This document shows positions 50,587 through 56,661 of a DNA stretch of 64,000 bases, piece by piece. Below the pieces are notes generated by a model, which was not told the DNA's origin, ran no database searches, and saw only the letters and a program-made list of their open reading frames with translations. Position 1 is the stretch's first letter; every line of letters begins with the position of its first letter. The stretch is from a virus. A program made the position numbers and the translations under genes. The stretch lies in the IMG/VR virus record IMGVR_UViG_3300037108_000012, positions 1-64,000 of that record; one strand, 5' to 3'.

Positions 50587-51374
50587 TGAAAAAGCTAACA
50601 TCTATCCTTCTTCTTTGGATGCTGCTCTTCGTGCAGCAGGCTGCGTTCGGTCAGCAGATTATTTCCGGGCGGCATCGGAAGATATTTACGGCCACCGGCA
50701 GCCCAACTTACGTCGGCTACACCTACTGCCCCAGAACATATAGCGGCTCAACGGCCACGTCCACGGCTACCTGTGGTGGCGGAGGTACTTTGACTGTTGC
50801 TGTTGGGGATGTAATTGTAATGGAGTGCGGAACTGACACTTATAGTGTAGGGCAGTCGGTTGTAAACCTATCGGACAGCAACGCCAATAGCTACACACTA
50901 GGAGGAGATACCAGCAGCGCGTCTTATTACAGGGAATATAGCCGAGGCGGGTGGGCGGTTGCTTCTACGGCAGGAGCTACAAACTTTATTTGTACGATGA
51001 CCAATGCGACAGGCGATGTCAACTTTGCGGTGGTTGTTTACAGAGGGCTTCTTGGCACCGTCGATACATCTTTGGCCAGCAATCTTTACCCTAATTCAGG
51101 GTCATTCTTGACATCATCTTTTACCACGACGGTCAAAGACCTTGTAATAGTTTGCGCTTCTTCGGGAGATGCAAACGCAGGTGGTATCTGGATGGCAGGA
51201 CTCATACAAGGGTCAACTGGTTCCGTTGTAGGCGTAAGTGGAGCAACACTAAGTACTAGCTCATTAACAGGATGCGAGGCCCGACTGAATAGTAGTTTTG
51301 GCAGCGGCACAGCAGCAATGACATACGGAGGGCGTGGAGATTATGGGTACCAAGTACTCGCCTTCAAGTATTAG
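50586..51374 (+). CDS. Exported-looking fibre/structural protein (262 aa)
   Basis: MKKLTSILLLWMLLFVQQAA then FGQQIISG, a signal peptide. Ser/Thr/Gly-rich with Cys pairs (CGGGGTLTV, MECGTDTYS). Overlaps the spike stop by 1 nt. Unrecognised. Confidence 0.65.
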   Translation: MKKLTSILLLWMLLFVQQAAFGQQIISGRHRKIFTATGSPTYVGYTYCPRTYSGSTATSTATCGGGGTLTVAVGDVIVMECGTDTYSVGQSVVNLSDSNANSYTLGGDTSSASYYREYSRGGWAVASTAGATNFICTMTNATGDVNFAVVVYRGLLGTVDTSLASNLYPNSGSFLTSSFTTTVKDLVIVCASSGDANAGGIWMAGLIQGSTGSVVGVSGATLSTSSLTGCEARLNSSFGSGTAAMTYGGRGDYGYQVLAFKY

Positions 51375-51552
51375 TTGACAGCGGGGCAAATTACAACGGC
51401 TTGCGGAACAGCGCTATAGGGCAAGCAGAGCATGGACGTGGGATGGGATATTCACACAGAGTGTCCCAACGCTCGGAACCACGGTAGTATTGGCAGGAAC
51501 AAACTTTGCCGCTGTTGGCGGCGTTTCTGTGCAGATGTTTGTGATTAAGTAG
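51375..51552 (+). pseudogene. Degraded remnant of a structural gene
   Basis: A frame ending in TAG at 51550 encodes AWTWDGIFTQSVPTLGTTVV then LAGTNFAAVGGVSVQMFVIK, resembling the C-terminal end of a fibre or the preceding gene, but no start or intact frame leads in. The two other frames have stops at 51417 and near 51490. Confidence 0.35.
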
Positions 51553-51598
51553 CACCCGTTAGAGTCCAGTTGGAGATTTTCAGGAATGGGGTAAGCGA

Positions 51599-51880
51599 AT
51601 GTCGGAAACGACGATAGCGGAATTGGCAAAAGAGGCGCGCGAAGACGACCGGGCATGGAAGCGTCAGATCGAAGGGACAATCGAGGGCGTGCGCAACACC
51701 ATCAATGAACACGGTCAGACACTTGCGGAAATCAAAGCCAATACATCACCGTTGCCAGATTTACACCGTCGCCTCCGAGACACCGAAAGCTCCACGAGTA
51801 ATTTGTGGACAGTGCTCAGAGTCACATGGGCTGTGATTGTGGCTCTTGTCGGCGCAACATGGCTTTGGACCAAGCATTAA
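51599..51880 (+). CDS. Coiled-coil and membrane protein, possible holin-like/XhlA-like (93 aa)
   Basis: A charged coiled-coil N-half (VRNTINEHGQTLAEIKANTS), LPDLHRRLRDTES, then one C-terminal TM helix (VIVALVGATWLWTKH). The layout is like hemolysin XhlA-type lysis proteins. First gene of the lysis region. Confidence 0.65.
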   Translation: MSETTIAELAKEAREDDRAWKRQIEGTIEGVRNTINEHGQTLAEIKANTSPLPDLHRRLRDTESSTSNLWTVLRVTWAVIVALVGATWLWTKH

Positions 51881-51892
51881 AGGAGACCCACT

Positions 51893-52171
51893 GTGACCGT
51901 AACCGTGACCGTGATGGAACCAGCTTGCAAGGCGGATGCAGTTGAGGCCCAACGCGCCTCCAGAATCATCAACGGACTCTACAACGCCTGCCACATCAAA
52001 GCCATGCGTGCCATCCTGAAAGAGATTGGTAGACCTGCCTGGATATGGGCCAGCCGGAACCAGTTATTCGCGGCAATCATCACCGCGCGGCAGGACGCTT
52101 CCATGTTGAACCCGAAGCGCGACGCGGAGCTGGCAGAAAACCTGAAAAAGGCTATTGACAGATGGGTGTGA
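51893..52171 (+). CDS. Hypothetical protein (92 aa)
   Basis: GTG start behind AAAGGAGAC; MTVTVTVMEPACKADAVEAQ... helical. The -35 of the next promoter lies inside its 3' end. Unrecognised. Confidence 0.6.
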   Translation: MTVTVTVMEPACKADAVEAQRASRIINGLYNACHIKAMRAILKEIGRPAWIWASRNQLFAAIITARQDASMLNPKRDAELAENLKKAIDRWV

Positions 52172-52184
52172 TTGTGCTTACAAT
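52155..52184 (+). promoter_or_regulatory. Strong promoter giving a leaderless mRNA
   Basis: TTGACA (52155-52160), 18-bp spacer, TACAAT (52179-52184). The ATG at 52192 is 8 bp after the -10, so transcription should begin at or next to the start codon. No Shine-Dalgarno precedes it. Confidence 0.65.
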
Positions 52185-52191
52185 TGCATAC

Positions 52192-52326
52192 ATGGCTGAC
52201 GATTGCATGGTGCGAGTGCCCCGGCACCTGTTCGAGGAGATCAGGCGATTGGCCCACCCTGCGACAGCGGCGGCGTATTTGCGCCATGTGATCGAGCAGC
52301 ATATCGAGCAAGCACGGAAGAAGTGA
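52192..52326 (+). CDS. Ribbon-helix-helix-like microprotein, leaderless (44 aa)
   Basis: MADDCMVRVPRHLFEEIRRL... a strand (MVRVPRHL) then two helices (AAYLRHVIEQHIEQARKK), the ribbon-helix-helix layout. Directly upstream of the solitary CRISPR-type repeat; it may be the regulator of that locus, like an Aca protein, but similarity is only in size and type. Confidence 0.6.
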   Translation: MADDCMVRVPRHLFEEIRRLAHPATAAAYLRHVIEQHIEQARKK

Positions 52327-52412
52327 GACGGTCACGCAAGACGGGCAAACTTTCCATAGTGCGCAGTTGCCGCTTCGCAGTAGAGTTTGTAGGCTTCAAC
52401 AGCGGTGGAACG

Positions 52413-52655
52413 ATGGCCCAAACGAAAACTTTGTCGCCCCCCACGCGGGGGGCGTGGATTGAAACAATCATCGGCAGGGCGGTGAAAGGCCGTCTGACAG
52501 CATGGAAAGACAGCAACTTGCGCGGGAGCGCCCGGACTCCGAACAGGACATCGGGATCGGAACTCACCAAATGCGGCCCGCGCAAAGAGATTGAGTCGCT
52601 GGCGTGGATGTGCTTGCAGGCTGCGGCGAAAGCCGGATACCGACCACGACGGTAG
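52413..52655 (+). CDS. Doubtful frame across the CRISPR-type repeat (80 aa)
   Basis: MAQTKTLSPPTRGAWIETII... A GGTGGAAC lies before the ATG. SPPTRGAWIET is the usual spurious translation of type I-C repeats, so the frame may be only the repeat plus open GC-rich flank. Confidence 0.2.
   Translation: MAQTKTLSPPTRGAWIETIIGRAVKGRLTAWKDSNLRGSARTPNRTSGSELTKCGPRKEIESLAWMCLQAAAKAGYRPRR
52433..52465 (+). CRISPR. Solitary type I-C-like CRISPR repeat (33 bp)
   Basis: Begins GTCGCCCCCC, loop ACGC, then GGGGGGCGTGG and ends ATTGAAAC. A 7-bp GC stem and the GTGGATTGAAAC end are the hallmarks of subtype I-C repeats. Only one copy is present, with no cas genes in the window. Confidence 0.8.
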
Positions 52656-52717
52656 CCTGGAAATTAAGCGGCGGTGAGCAGCGATGCAAGCCGCCGCAAA
52701 GCAAAGGAGCAAGCATC

Positions 52718-52939
52718 ATGAAGAACTGGAAAACAACTACGGCGGGGCTGCTAGTGGCATTAGCATACGGCCTGCAAAACTATAACGGAGCAAACACTTG
52801 GCAGGGATATGCTGTATGTTTCTTCCTTGCTGCCGGTGGATTCTTCTCCAAGGATTACAACACGCATTCAACGGAGGCCCAAGTGCAAACGGCCACGGAT
52901 GATGCCAAGGTTGCCACGCTGGCTGCTGTCAACAAGTGA
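52718..52939 (+). CDS. Holin-like protein (73 aa)
   Basis: MKNWKTTTAGLLVALAYGLQ... with hydrophobic segments at about 9-20 and 30-43, and a charged polar C-terminus. Small, two membrane segments, in the lysis region. AAAGGAGC precedes the ATG. Confidence 0.6.
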   Translation: MKNWKTTTAGLLVALAYGLQNYNGANTWQGYAVCFFLAAGGFFSKDYNTHSTEAQVQTATDDAKVATLAAVNK

Positions 52940-52946
52940 GGCCGCA

Positions 52947-53048
52947 ATGACCAGTACATCATCGTGCATTATCATCTACCCATGCACCGCAGCATTAGGG
53001 ATGCTTGCCCTTCTTAATGCTGGCTTCAAGCAACGGGGCAAGCAGTGA
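52947..53048 (+). CDS. Membrane microprotein (33 aa)
   Basis: MTSTSSCIIIYPCTAALGML... one hydrophobic helix and basic tail (KQRGKQ). Preceded by TGAGGCCGCA, the same leader as two following genes. Confidence 0.5.
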   Translation: MTSTSSCIIIYPCTAALGMLALLNAGFKQRGKQ

Positions 53049-53055
53049 GGCCGCG

Positions 53056-53199
53056 ATGAGACATATTCTCTCTATGGTCCTACAATTGCTTTGCTTTGCG
53101 ACTATCATGGGGCTTTGTGGGTTTTCGCTATGGCGCGATTTTTTGCGTTTCCGCAATATGTGGCGTGAAATTAAGGAATACCGAGATTCGGACCAGTAA
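53056..53199 (+). CDS. Membrane microprotein (47 aa)
   Basis: MRHILSMVLQLLCFATIMGL... one transmembrane helix, then a charged WREIKEYRDSDQ tail. TGAGGCCGCG precedes the ATG. Possible spanin or holin partner. Confidence 0.55.
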   Translation: MRHILSMVLQLLCFATIMGLCGFSLWRDFLRFRNMWREIKEYRDSDQ

Positions 53200-53225
53200 C
53201 CAGAAGCAAAGGAAGTGAGGCCGAG

Positions 53226-53324
53226 ATGAATCGCAAATCAGTCTACCTGCTTGTCGGCATCACGTATTGGCTCTGCGTCATTGTCGCATTTGCGAAGATG
53301 ATGCAGGGTATCGGAAACCAGTAA
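53226..53324 (+). CDS. Membrane microprotein (32 aa)
   Basis: MNRKSVYLLVGITYWLCVIV... one transmembrane helix. TGAGGCCGAG precedes the ATG. Third gene of the cassette. Confidence 0.5.
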   Translation: MNRKSVYLLVGITYWLCVIVAFAKMMQGIGNQ

Positions 53325-53350
53325 CGCAGCACAACCCGCAAAGGAGACCT

Positions 53351-53863
53351 ATGAAGCGAATCTCTGTATTTACCATCATCATGCTGGCAGCTTTCGCTAT
53401 GCACGCGCAGACCACCACCCCATCATTATCCGCGACTACTGACGCCGTGGGCATCCACGAAGCGGGCGCGTGGGCCGCTGCCACGCATATTACTGAGTCG
53501 CTGGACTTGGTTGATTTCGGCGCGAAGAAGACGAACCATTTCTATGTCGATGGTCATGAGATTTTGGCCGAAGCGTCCAACTTCACGCTCTATACTGGGG
53601 GAGGTTCCATTCAACCGGACTTGAGCGCCTTATGGAAAAAGACAAACATTTCCTCAGACAACATCAGCATTTTGTTTTCCGTTTCTGCCGGCGACAAGAT
53701 TCCGACCGGGATAGGATCGGCTCACATTGCTGGTTTGTTCAGCGGGTCTTTCCGCTATCGAGCATCCAGCACTTTGACGTGGAACACGCTGCAAGCCGGG
53801 GCGATCCTGAGCGCTGGCAAGGTAAGCCCGTTCGTTTCCACGGGCCTCGTCAAGTATTTTTAG
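53351..53863 (+). CDS. Exported protein of unknown function (170 aa)
   Basis: Signal MKRISVFTIIMLAAFAMHAQ then TTTPSLS. The rest is beta-rich (DAVGIHEAGAWAAATHITES ... SPFVSTGLVKYF), perhaps an outer-membrane-beta-barrel-like or surface protein; it ends in an aromatic residue as barrels do. AAGGAG precedes the ATG. Confidence 0.6.
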   Translation: MKRISVFTIIMLAAFAMHAQTTTPSLSATTDAVGIHEAGAWAAATHITESLDLVDFGAKKTNHFYVDGHEILAEASNFTLYTGGGSIQPDLSALWKKTNISSDNISILFSVSAGDKIPTGIGSAHIAGLFSGSFRYRASSTLTWNTLQAGAILSAGKVSPFVSTGLVKYF

Positions 53864-53871
53864 GAGGCACC

Positions 53872-54099
53872 ATGGCAATTCTCACAGAACTGGCTGGTTT
53901 GGTCACTGATGCCCGCGCTCTTGTTCAGGCGTGGACGCTAGTGGCTCCCAGCGTCAAAGCGGCTGCGGACGCGGCAACGACCGACATAATCAAACTCGGC
54001 ACGACCGAAGACACTATCACTGCGGAGATTCCTCAAGCCCAGGCCAGCGTGCAAGAGGTTGCGGACGCGGCGAAGAACTTCAAAATCAAGGTGCTTTGA
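53872..54099 (+). CDS. Helical Ala-rich protein (75 aa)
   Basis: MAILTELAGLVTDARALVQA... long amphipathic helices rich in Ala. AGGAGGC precedes the ATG. Could be a lysis or virion accessory. Unrecognised. Confidence 0.55.
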   Translation: MAILTELAGLVTDARALVQAWTLVAPSVKAAADAATTDIIKLGTTEDTITAEIPQAQASVQEVADAAKNFKIKVL

Positions 54100-54121
54100 T
54101 GGCACCCACAGAGGTCCCAAG

Positions 54122-54205
54122 ATGAAGTGGTGGCAGCGTATAGGATGGCTGATTACCTGGCCAATCGGCAAGCTGACAGGAATCAGCAGGATCAACAAAC
54201 CATAG
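54122..54205 (+). CDS. Trp-rich microprotein (27 aa)
   Basis: MKWWQRIGWLITWPIGKLTG... basic and Trp-rich, like a membrane-active peptide. AGAGG is 8 nt upstream. Very short, so uncertain. Confidence 0.35.
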   Translation: MKWWQRIGWLITWPIGKLTGISRINKP

Positions 54206-54259
54206 GGGCTGCTGCATGAGGCATGGGGCCCGGCCCCGAATAAGTTGCGCGGTTGATAT

Positions 54260-54344
54260 GGTGGGTTGCCAGAGAGGTTTAATGGCGTGACGTGCAAAGG
54301 TTAAATCCTGTCACGATTCGTTGGTCCGAATCCAACACCCACCA
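54260..54344 (+). tRNA. tRNA-Cys(GCA)-like gene with an 18-nt anticodon loop
   Basis: Acceptor GGTGGGT/ACCCACC (7 bp), D-arm CCA...TGG with loop GAGAGGTTTAA, anticodon stem GTGAC/GTCAC, variable loop GATTC and T-arm GTTGG TCCGAAT CCAAC are all perfect class I features. The anticodon loop begins GTGCAAA (T33, anticodon GCA) but continues 11 nt before the stem closes. No CCA is encoded. An 8-bp inverted repeat GCGCGGTT/AACCGCGC flanks it. Confidence 0.65.
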
Positions 54345-54364
54345 GAGAACCGCGCATTTTCACA

Positions 54365-54394
54365 GCCGCCTGTTCTCATGTGCAGGCGGCTTTT
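54365..54394 (+). terminator. Intrinsic terminator after the tRNA
   Basis: GCCGCCTG and CAGGCGGC form an 8-bp stem around 10 nt, followed by TTTTGTT. Rightward. It ends the lysis/tRNA transcript and abuts the leftward HNH gene. Confidence 0.75.
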
Positions 54395-54395
54395 G

Positions 54396-54866
54396 TTATT
54401 CAAAACAAGCAAATTCTCCAAACAACTCTTTGGCCTTCTCGCAATATCTGAGATGAGCCTCTAGCTCAGAAGAGAAAGTTCCGAGACTGATTGCTTTACC
54501 ATTATGAAAAATGGTTGACCAATATCTTTTACCTTGCCTGTATGCCCCTTTTAGTGATCCGTCGTTTCTCTTTCCTTTAGAGTTTCTGTTATTTTGTGAT
54601 ACTGTTGCAATACGAAGATTAAATCTCCTATTATCTAAGGTATTATGATTTATATGATCCCCTTTGAGGGGAGAATCTTTTTCTATCCCAAGGATTATTC
54701 TGTGCATACGAATAGATGGACTATACCCTCCGTTTCTTTTATCGTTTCTCACGGCATAAAATAAGCCCCTTCTTGAATGCGCGTACCATTTCCACTGCAT
54801 CAGCCAATCGTAATCAGCGGCATCAACAATGGCAACCTTTATAACAAGGAGATGAGATGAATTCAA
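54396..54866 (-). CDS. HNH/AP2-type homing endonuclease, 5'-truncated (156 aa)
   Basis: HRIILGIEKDSPLKGDHINH then NTLDNRRFNLRIATVSQNNR is a clear HNH core, and KGAYRQGKRYWSTIFHNGKA is an AP2-like DNA-binding domain. The usual opening (IPLTQG-K-VALVDxxDYEWL) is cut: only VAIVDAADYDWL remains, and the only start codon is TTG 54866 inside the lysozyme start region. Likely inactive or starting further inside. Confidence 0.75.
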   Translation of the reverse strand: MNSSHLLVIKVAIVDAADYDWLMQWKWYAHSRRGLFYAVRNDKRNGGYSPSIRMHRIILGIEKDSPLKGDHINHNTLDNRRFNLRIATVSQNNRNSKGKRNDGSLKGAYRQGKRYWSTIFHNGKAISLGTFSSELEAHLRYCEKAKELFGEFACFE

Positions 54867-55288
54867 GCCAAAACTGCCGGAATCAGATAATGCAATGGGA
54901 AGGCACCAAATTGTCTATCTATTCAGATGCAAATGGTTTTCCAACAGTGGGGATAGGCCACAAACTCACGCCCGCAGAGATTGCCACGCACGCCTATGCG
55001 AATGGCATCACAACCGGGCAGGCTGTGATTCTCTTCGACGATGACATTGCGAGCTTCGATGCGCAGATCAATTCGCTCTTCGACGATAGACATTTGACGC
55101 AGGGGCAGTTCGATGCTCTTGTAAGTTTCTGCTACAACAATGGGTTTGGGCGACTGCGCACGATGCTCTCGCATGGGCTGGCGAATGTGCCGAACGAGTT
55201 GCCGCGTTGGGTGTACGCCGGGACGGTAAAGCTCCCCGGCCTGGTCACGCGGCGTGCGCAAGAGGTTGCGTGGTGGAATCAGAAGTAA
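54857..55288 (+). CDS. GH24 (T4-type) lysozyme, endolysin
   Basis: 143 residues. The catalytic Glu sits in MQWEG, followed by SIYSDANGFPTVGIGHKLTP, with the Asp and Thr of the E-8-D-5-T triad. ALVSFCYNNGFG is typical too. It hydrolyses peptidoglycan for release. No signal peptide, so it needs a holin. AAGGAG precedes the ATG; this site overlaps the start of the opposed HNH gene. Confidence 0.92.
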   Translation: MNSSQNCRNQIMQWEGTKLSIYSDANGFPTVGIGHKLTPAEIATHAYANGITTGQAVILFDDDIASFDAQINSLFDDRHLTQGQFDALVSFCYNNGFGRLRTMLSHGLANVPNELPRWVYAGTVKLPGLVTRRAQEVAWWNQK

Positions 55289-55336
55289 AATCCAAAAAAG
55301 AGACATGGTGTAGCGCCATAGCAGCGGAATAAAAAC

Positions 55337-55366
55337 TTGCATTTTGATTGAAAGTTTGTGTTAAAC
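55337..55366 (+). promoter_or_regulatory. Possible promoter
   Basis: TTGCAT (55337-55342), 18-bp spacer, TTAAAC (55361-55366), 58 bp before the ATG at 55424. Moderate matches. Confidence 0.4.
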
Positions 55367-55423
55367 TGATTCCATCGGGAGAGGAGAGCGCGGGCTTGTC
55401 TCTATTTTTGTTTGGAGGTTGAG

Positions 55424-55624
55424 ATGCCATCAAGCGTTGTTATGGAAGAATTTCGGGAAGGAAAACTTCACTCTGGAAAGAAAGTGAAGGGGAAGAAACG
55501 TAAGTTAGTTCATAATAAAAAGCAAGCTAAGGCTATTCTTCTCTCGTATCTCCGTAAAGAGGGGAAAATAGTACCGCGCAAAGGAAATAACACAAATCAA
55601 AAGAAACGTGTGGCTGGAAAATGA
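55424..55624 (+). CDS. DUF6496-like basic protein (66 aa)
   Basis: MPSSVVMEEFREGKLHSGKK... EFxxGKLHSG and the NKKQAKAILLSYLRKEG helix fit DUF6496 as I recall it. Very basic and ends KKRVAGK. TGGAGG precedes the ATG. Common in phages; function unknown. Confidence 0.65.
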   Translation: MPSSVVMEEFREGKLHSGKKVKGKKRKLVHNKKQAKAILLSYLRKEGKIVPRKGNNTNQKKRVAGK

Positions 55625-55782
55625 GTGAAATCGAATCATGCACACTTGAGAGCGTAGGAAAAGGACGCAAGAGGGTTGCGGGGAAAATGAAGACGAGAAT
55701 GCCTTACGCGAAAAAAGGAAGTAAATTTGAGTTTGCAAAGAAAAGCGGAAAAGGTAAGCGTTTTTCTACGAAGAAAGGTTAA
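55621..55782 (+). CDS. Basic microprotein with KRVAGK (53 aa)
   Basis: MSEIESCTLESVGKGRKRVA then GKMKTRMPYAKKGSKFEFAK. Very basic. ATGA overlap with the previous gene. Shares RKRVAGK with its neighbours. Confidence 0.55.
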   Translation: MSEIESCTLESVGKGRKRVAGKMKTRMPYAKKGSKFEFAKKSGKGKRFSTKKG

Positions 55783-55784
55783 AG

Positions 55785-56654
55785 ATGAAGAGATTTTTGT
55801 TGATTTCTCTCCTTTTGGTATGCGGGTTAGTTGCACACGGACAAGCCTGCTCGCCTGTGAACGGAATGACTTGCACCCCGAACCTCAACTTGTACCTTCC
55901 TCCGCTCAACTATCAGAACTGGAACATCGCTCTCAATGCAAACTTCAACTTGCTCGATACCTCGTCGGCTAATTGGGTAAAGTTGAACGCCTTAAACACG
56001 TTTACCCAAATTCAGACTATGCCAGGTCTGGTTATTACTGGAGCGCCGTCAGGAACTTACGCCAAAGCGGATGGTACAGGCTACGGGACTCCTGCGGGAA
56101 ACACCCCATGTACTATAGGACAGTTAGCTTACTATGCATCTGGTGGAGCGGTACAAGCCTGCTTGAATCTAGGGACAGGATTAACTATCACAAGTGGAAC
56201 GCTCAATGCGGCAGGAGGTAGCGGGGGCATCACCCAACTGACAGGAGATGTTAACGCAACCGGACCTAACATTGCAACGGCAACATTGACGGCGAGTGGA
56301 GTGACAGCGGGAAGCTATACCGGGGCAACAATCACGGTAGACGCAAAGGGACGAGTGACGGCTGCGGCAACAGGGTTCACTTCGGGAAGTAATACTAACG
56401 GTTACTGGGAAAAAAGCCCGACAGGGCACATCCATCAATGGGGATTAACCACTGTTTCCAGCTCTACAACAACAATCACATTTCCGACACCGTTTACAAT
56501 TTTGGCCTCAATAATTCCTAGCGGTAGTCCATTAGGAACCACATCGCAACCATCAGCAGATAATCCTCCGTTGTTTTGGAATGTGGGGTTGAATGGTATG
56601 TCAATAAACACCAATAGCTCGACGGGGGCTAGTTGGACAGCCGACGGATATTAG
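55785..56654 (+). CDS. Fibre-like protein with signal peptide (289 aa)
   Basis: Signal MKRFLLISLLLVCGLVAHGQ, then ACSPVNGM and NYQNWNIALNANFNLLDTSS, a short motif common at the start of phage fibres. The middle (GDVNATGPNIATATLTASGV then TAGSYTGATITVDAKGRV) is a well-known fibre repeat. Virion fibre with export signal. Confidence 0.7.
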   Translation: MKRFLLISLLLVCGLVAHGQACSPVNGMTCTPNLNLYLPPLNYQNWNIALNANFNLLDTSSANWVKLNALNTFTQIQTMPGLVITGAPSGTYAKADGTGYGTPAGNTPCTIGQLAYYASGGAVQACLNLGTGLTITSGTLNAAGGSGGITQLTGDVNATGPNIATATLTASGVTAGSYTGATITVDAKGRVTAAATGFTSGSNTNGYWEKSPTGHIHQWGLTTVSSSTTTITFPTPFTILASIIPSGSPLGTTSQPSADNPPLFWNVGLNGMSINTNSSTGASWTADGY

Positions 56655-56661
56655 GAGAAAA

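Larger units (their letters stand above)
52327..52717 (+). other. GC-rich stretch with the solitary CRISPR-type repeat
   Basis: 391 bp without a confident gene. It holds the 33-bp repeat at 52433-52465. A TTGCCG-17-TAGGCT pair (about 52368-52396) is a weak promoter candidate. No second repeat is seen at spacer distance on either side. Confidence 0.5.

Noticed and set aside
52241-52585. Leftward frames across the CRISPR-type repeat (IHAPRVGGD, FNPRPPRGG)
   Set aside because: These peptides are the well-known false translations of type I-C repeats. They have no convincing ribosome site.
52433-52700. A full CRISPR array
   Set aside because: No second repeat is seen 30-40 bp to either side, and no cas genes are in the window.
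54287-54319. Class II (Ser/Leu) tRNA reading of the long region between D-arm and T-arm
   Set aside because: With a 7-nt loop the anticodon stem would be GTGAC/GGTTA, mostly mismatched. GTGAC/GTCAC with a standard 5-nt variable loop is perfect.
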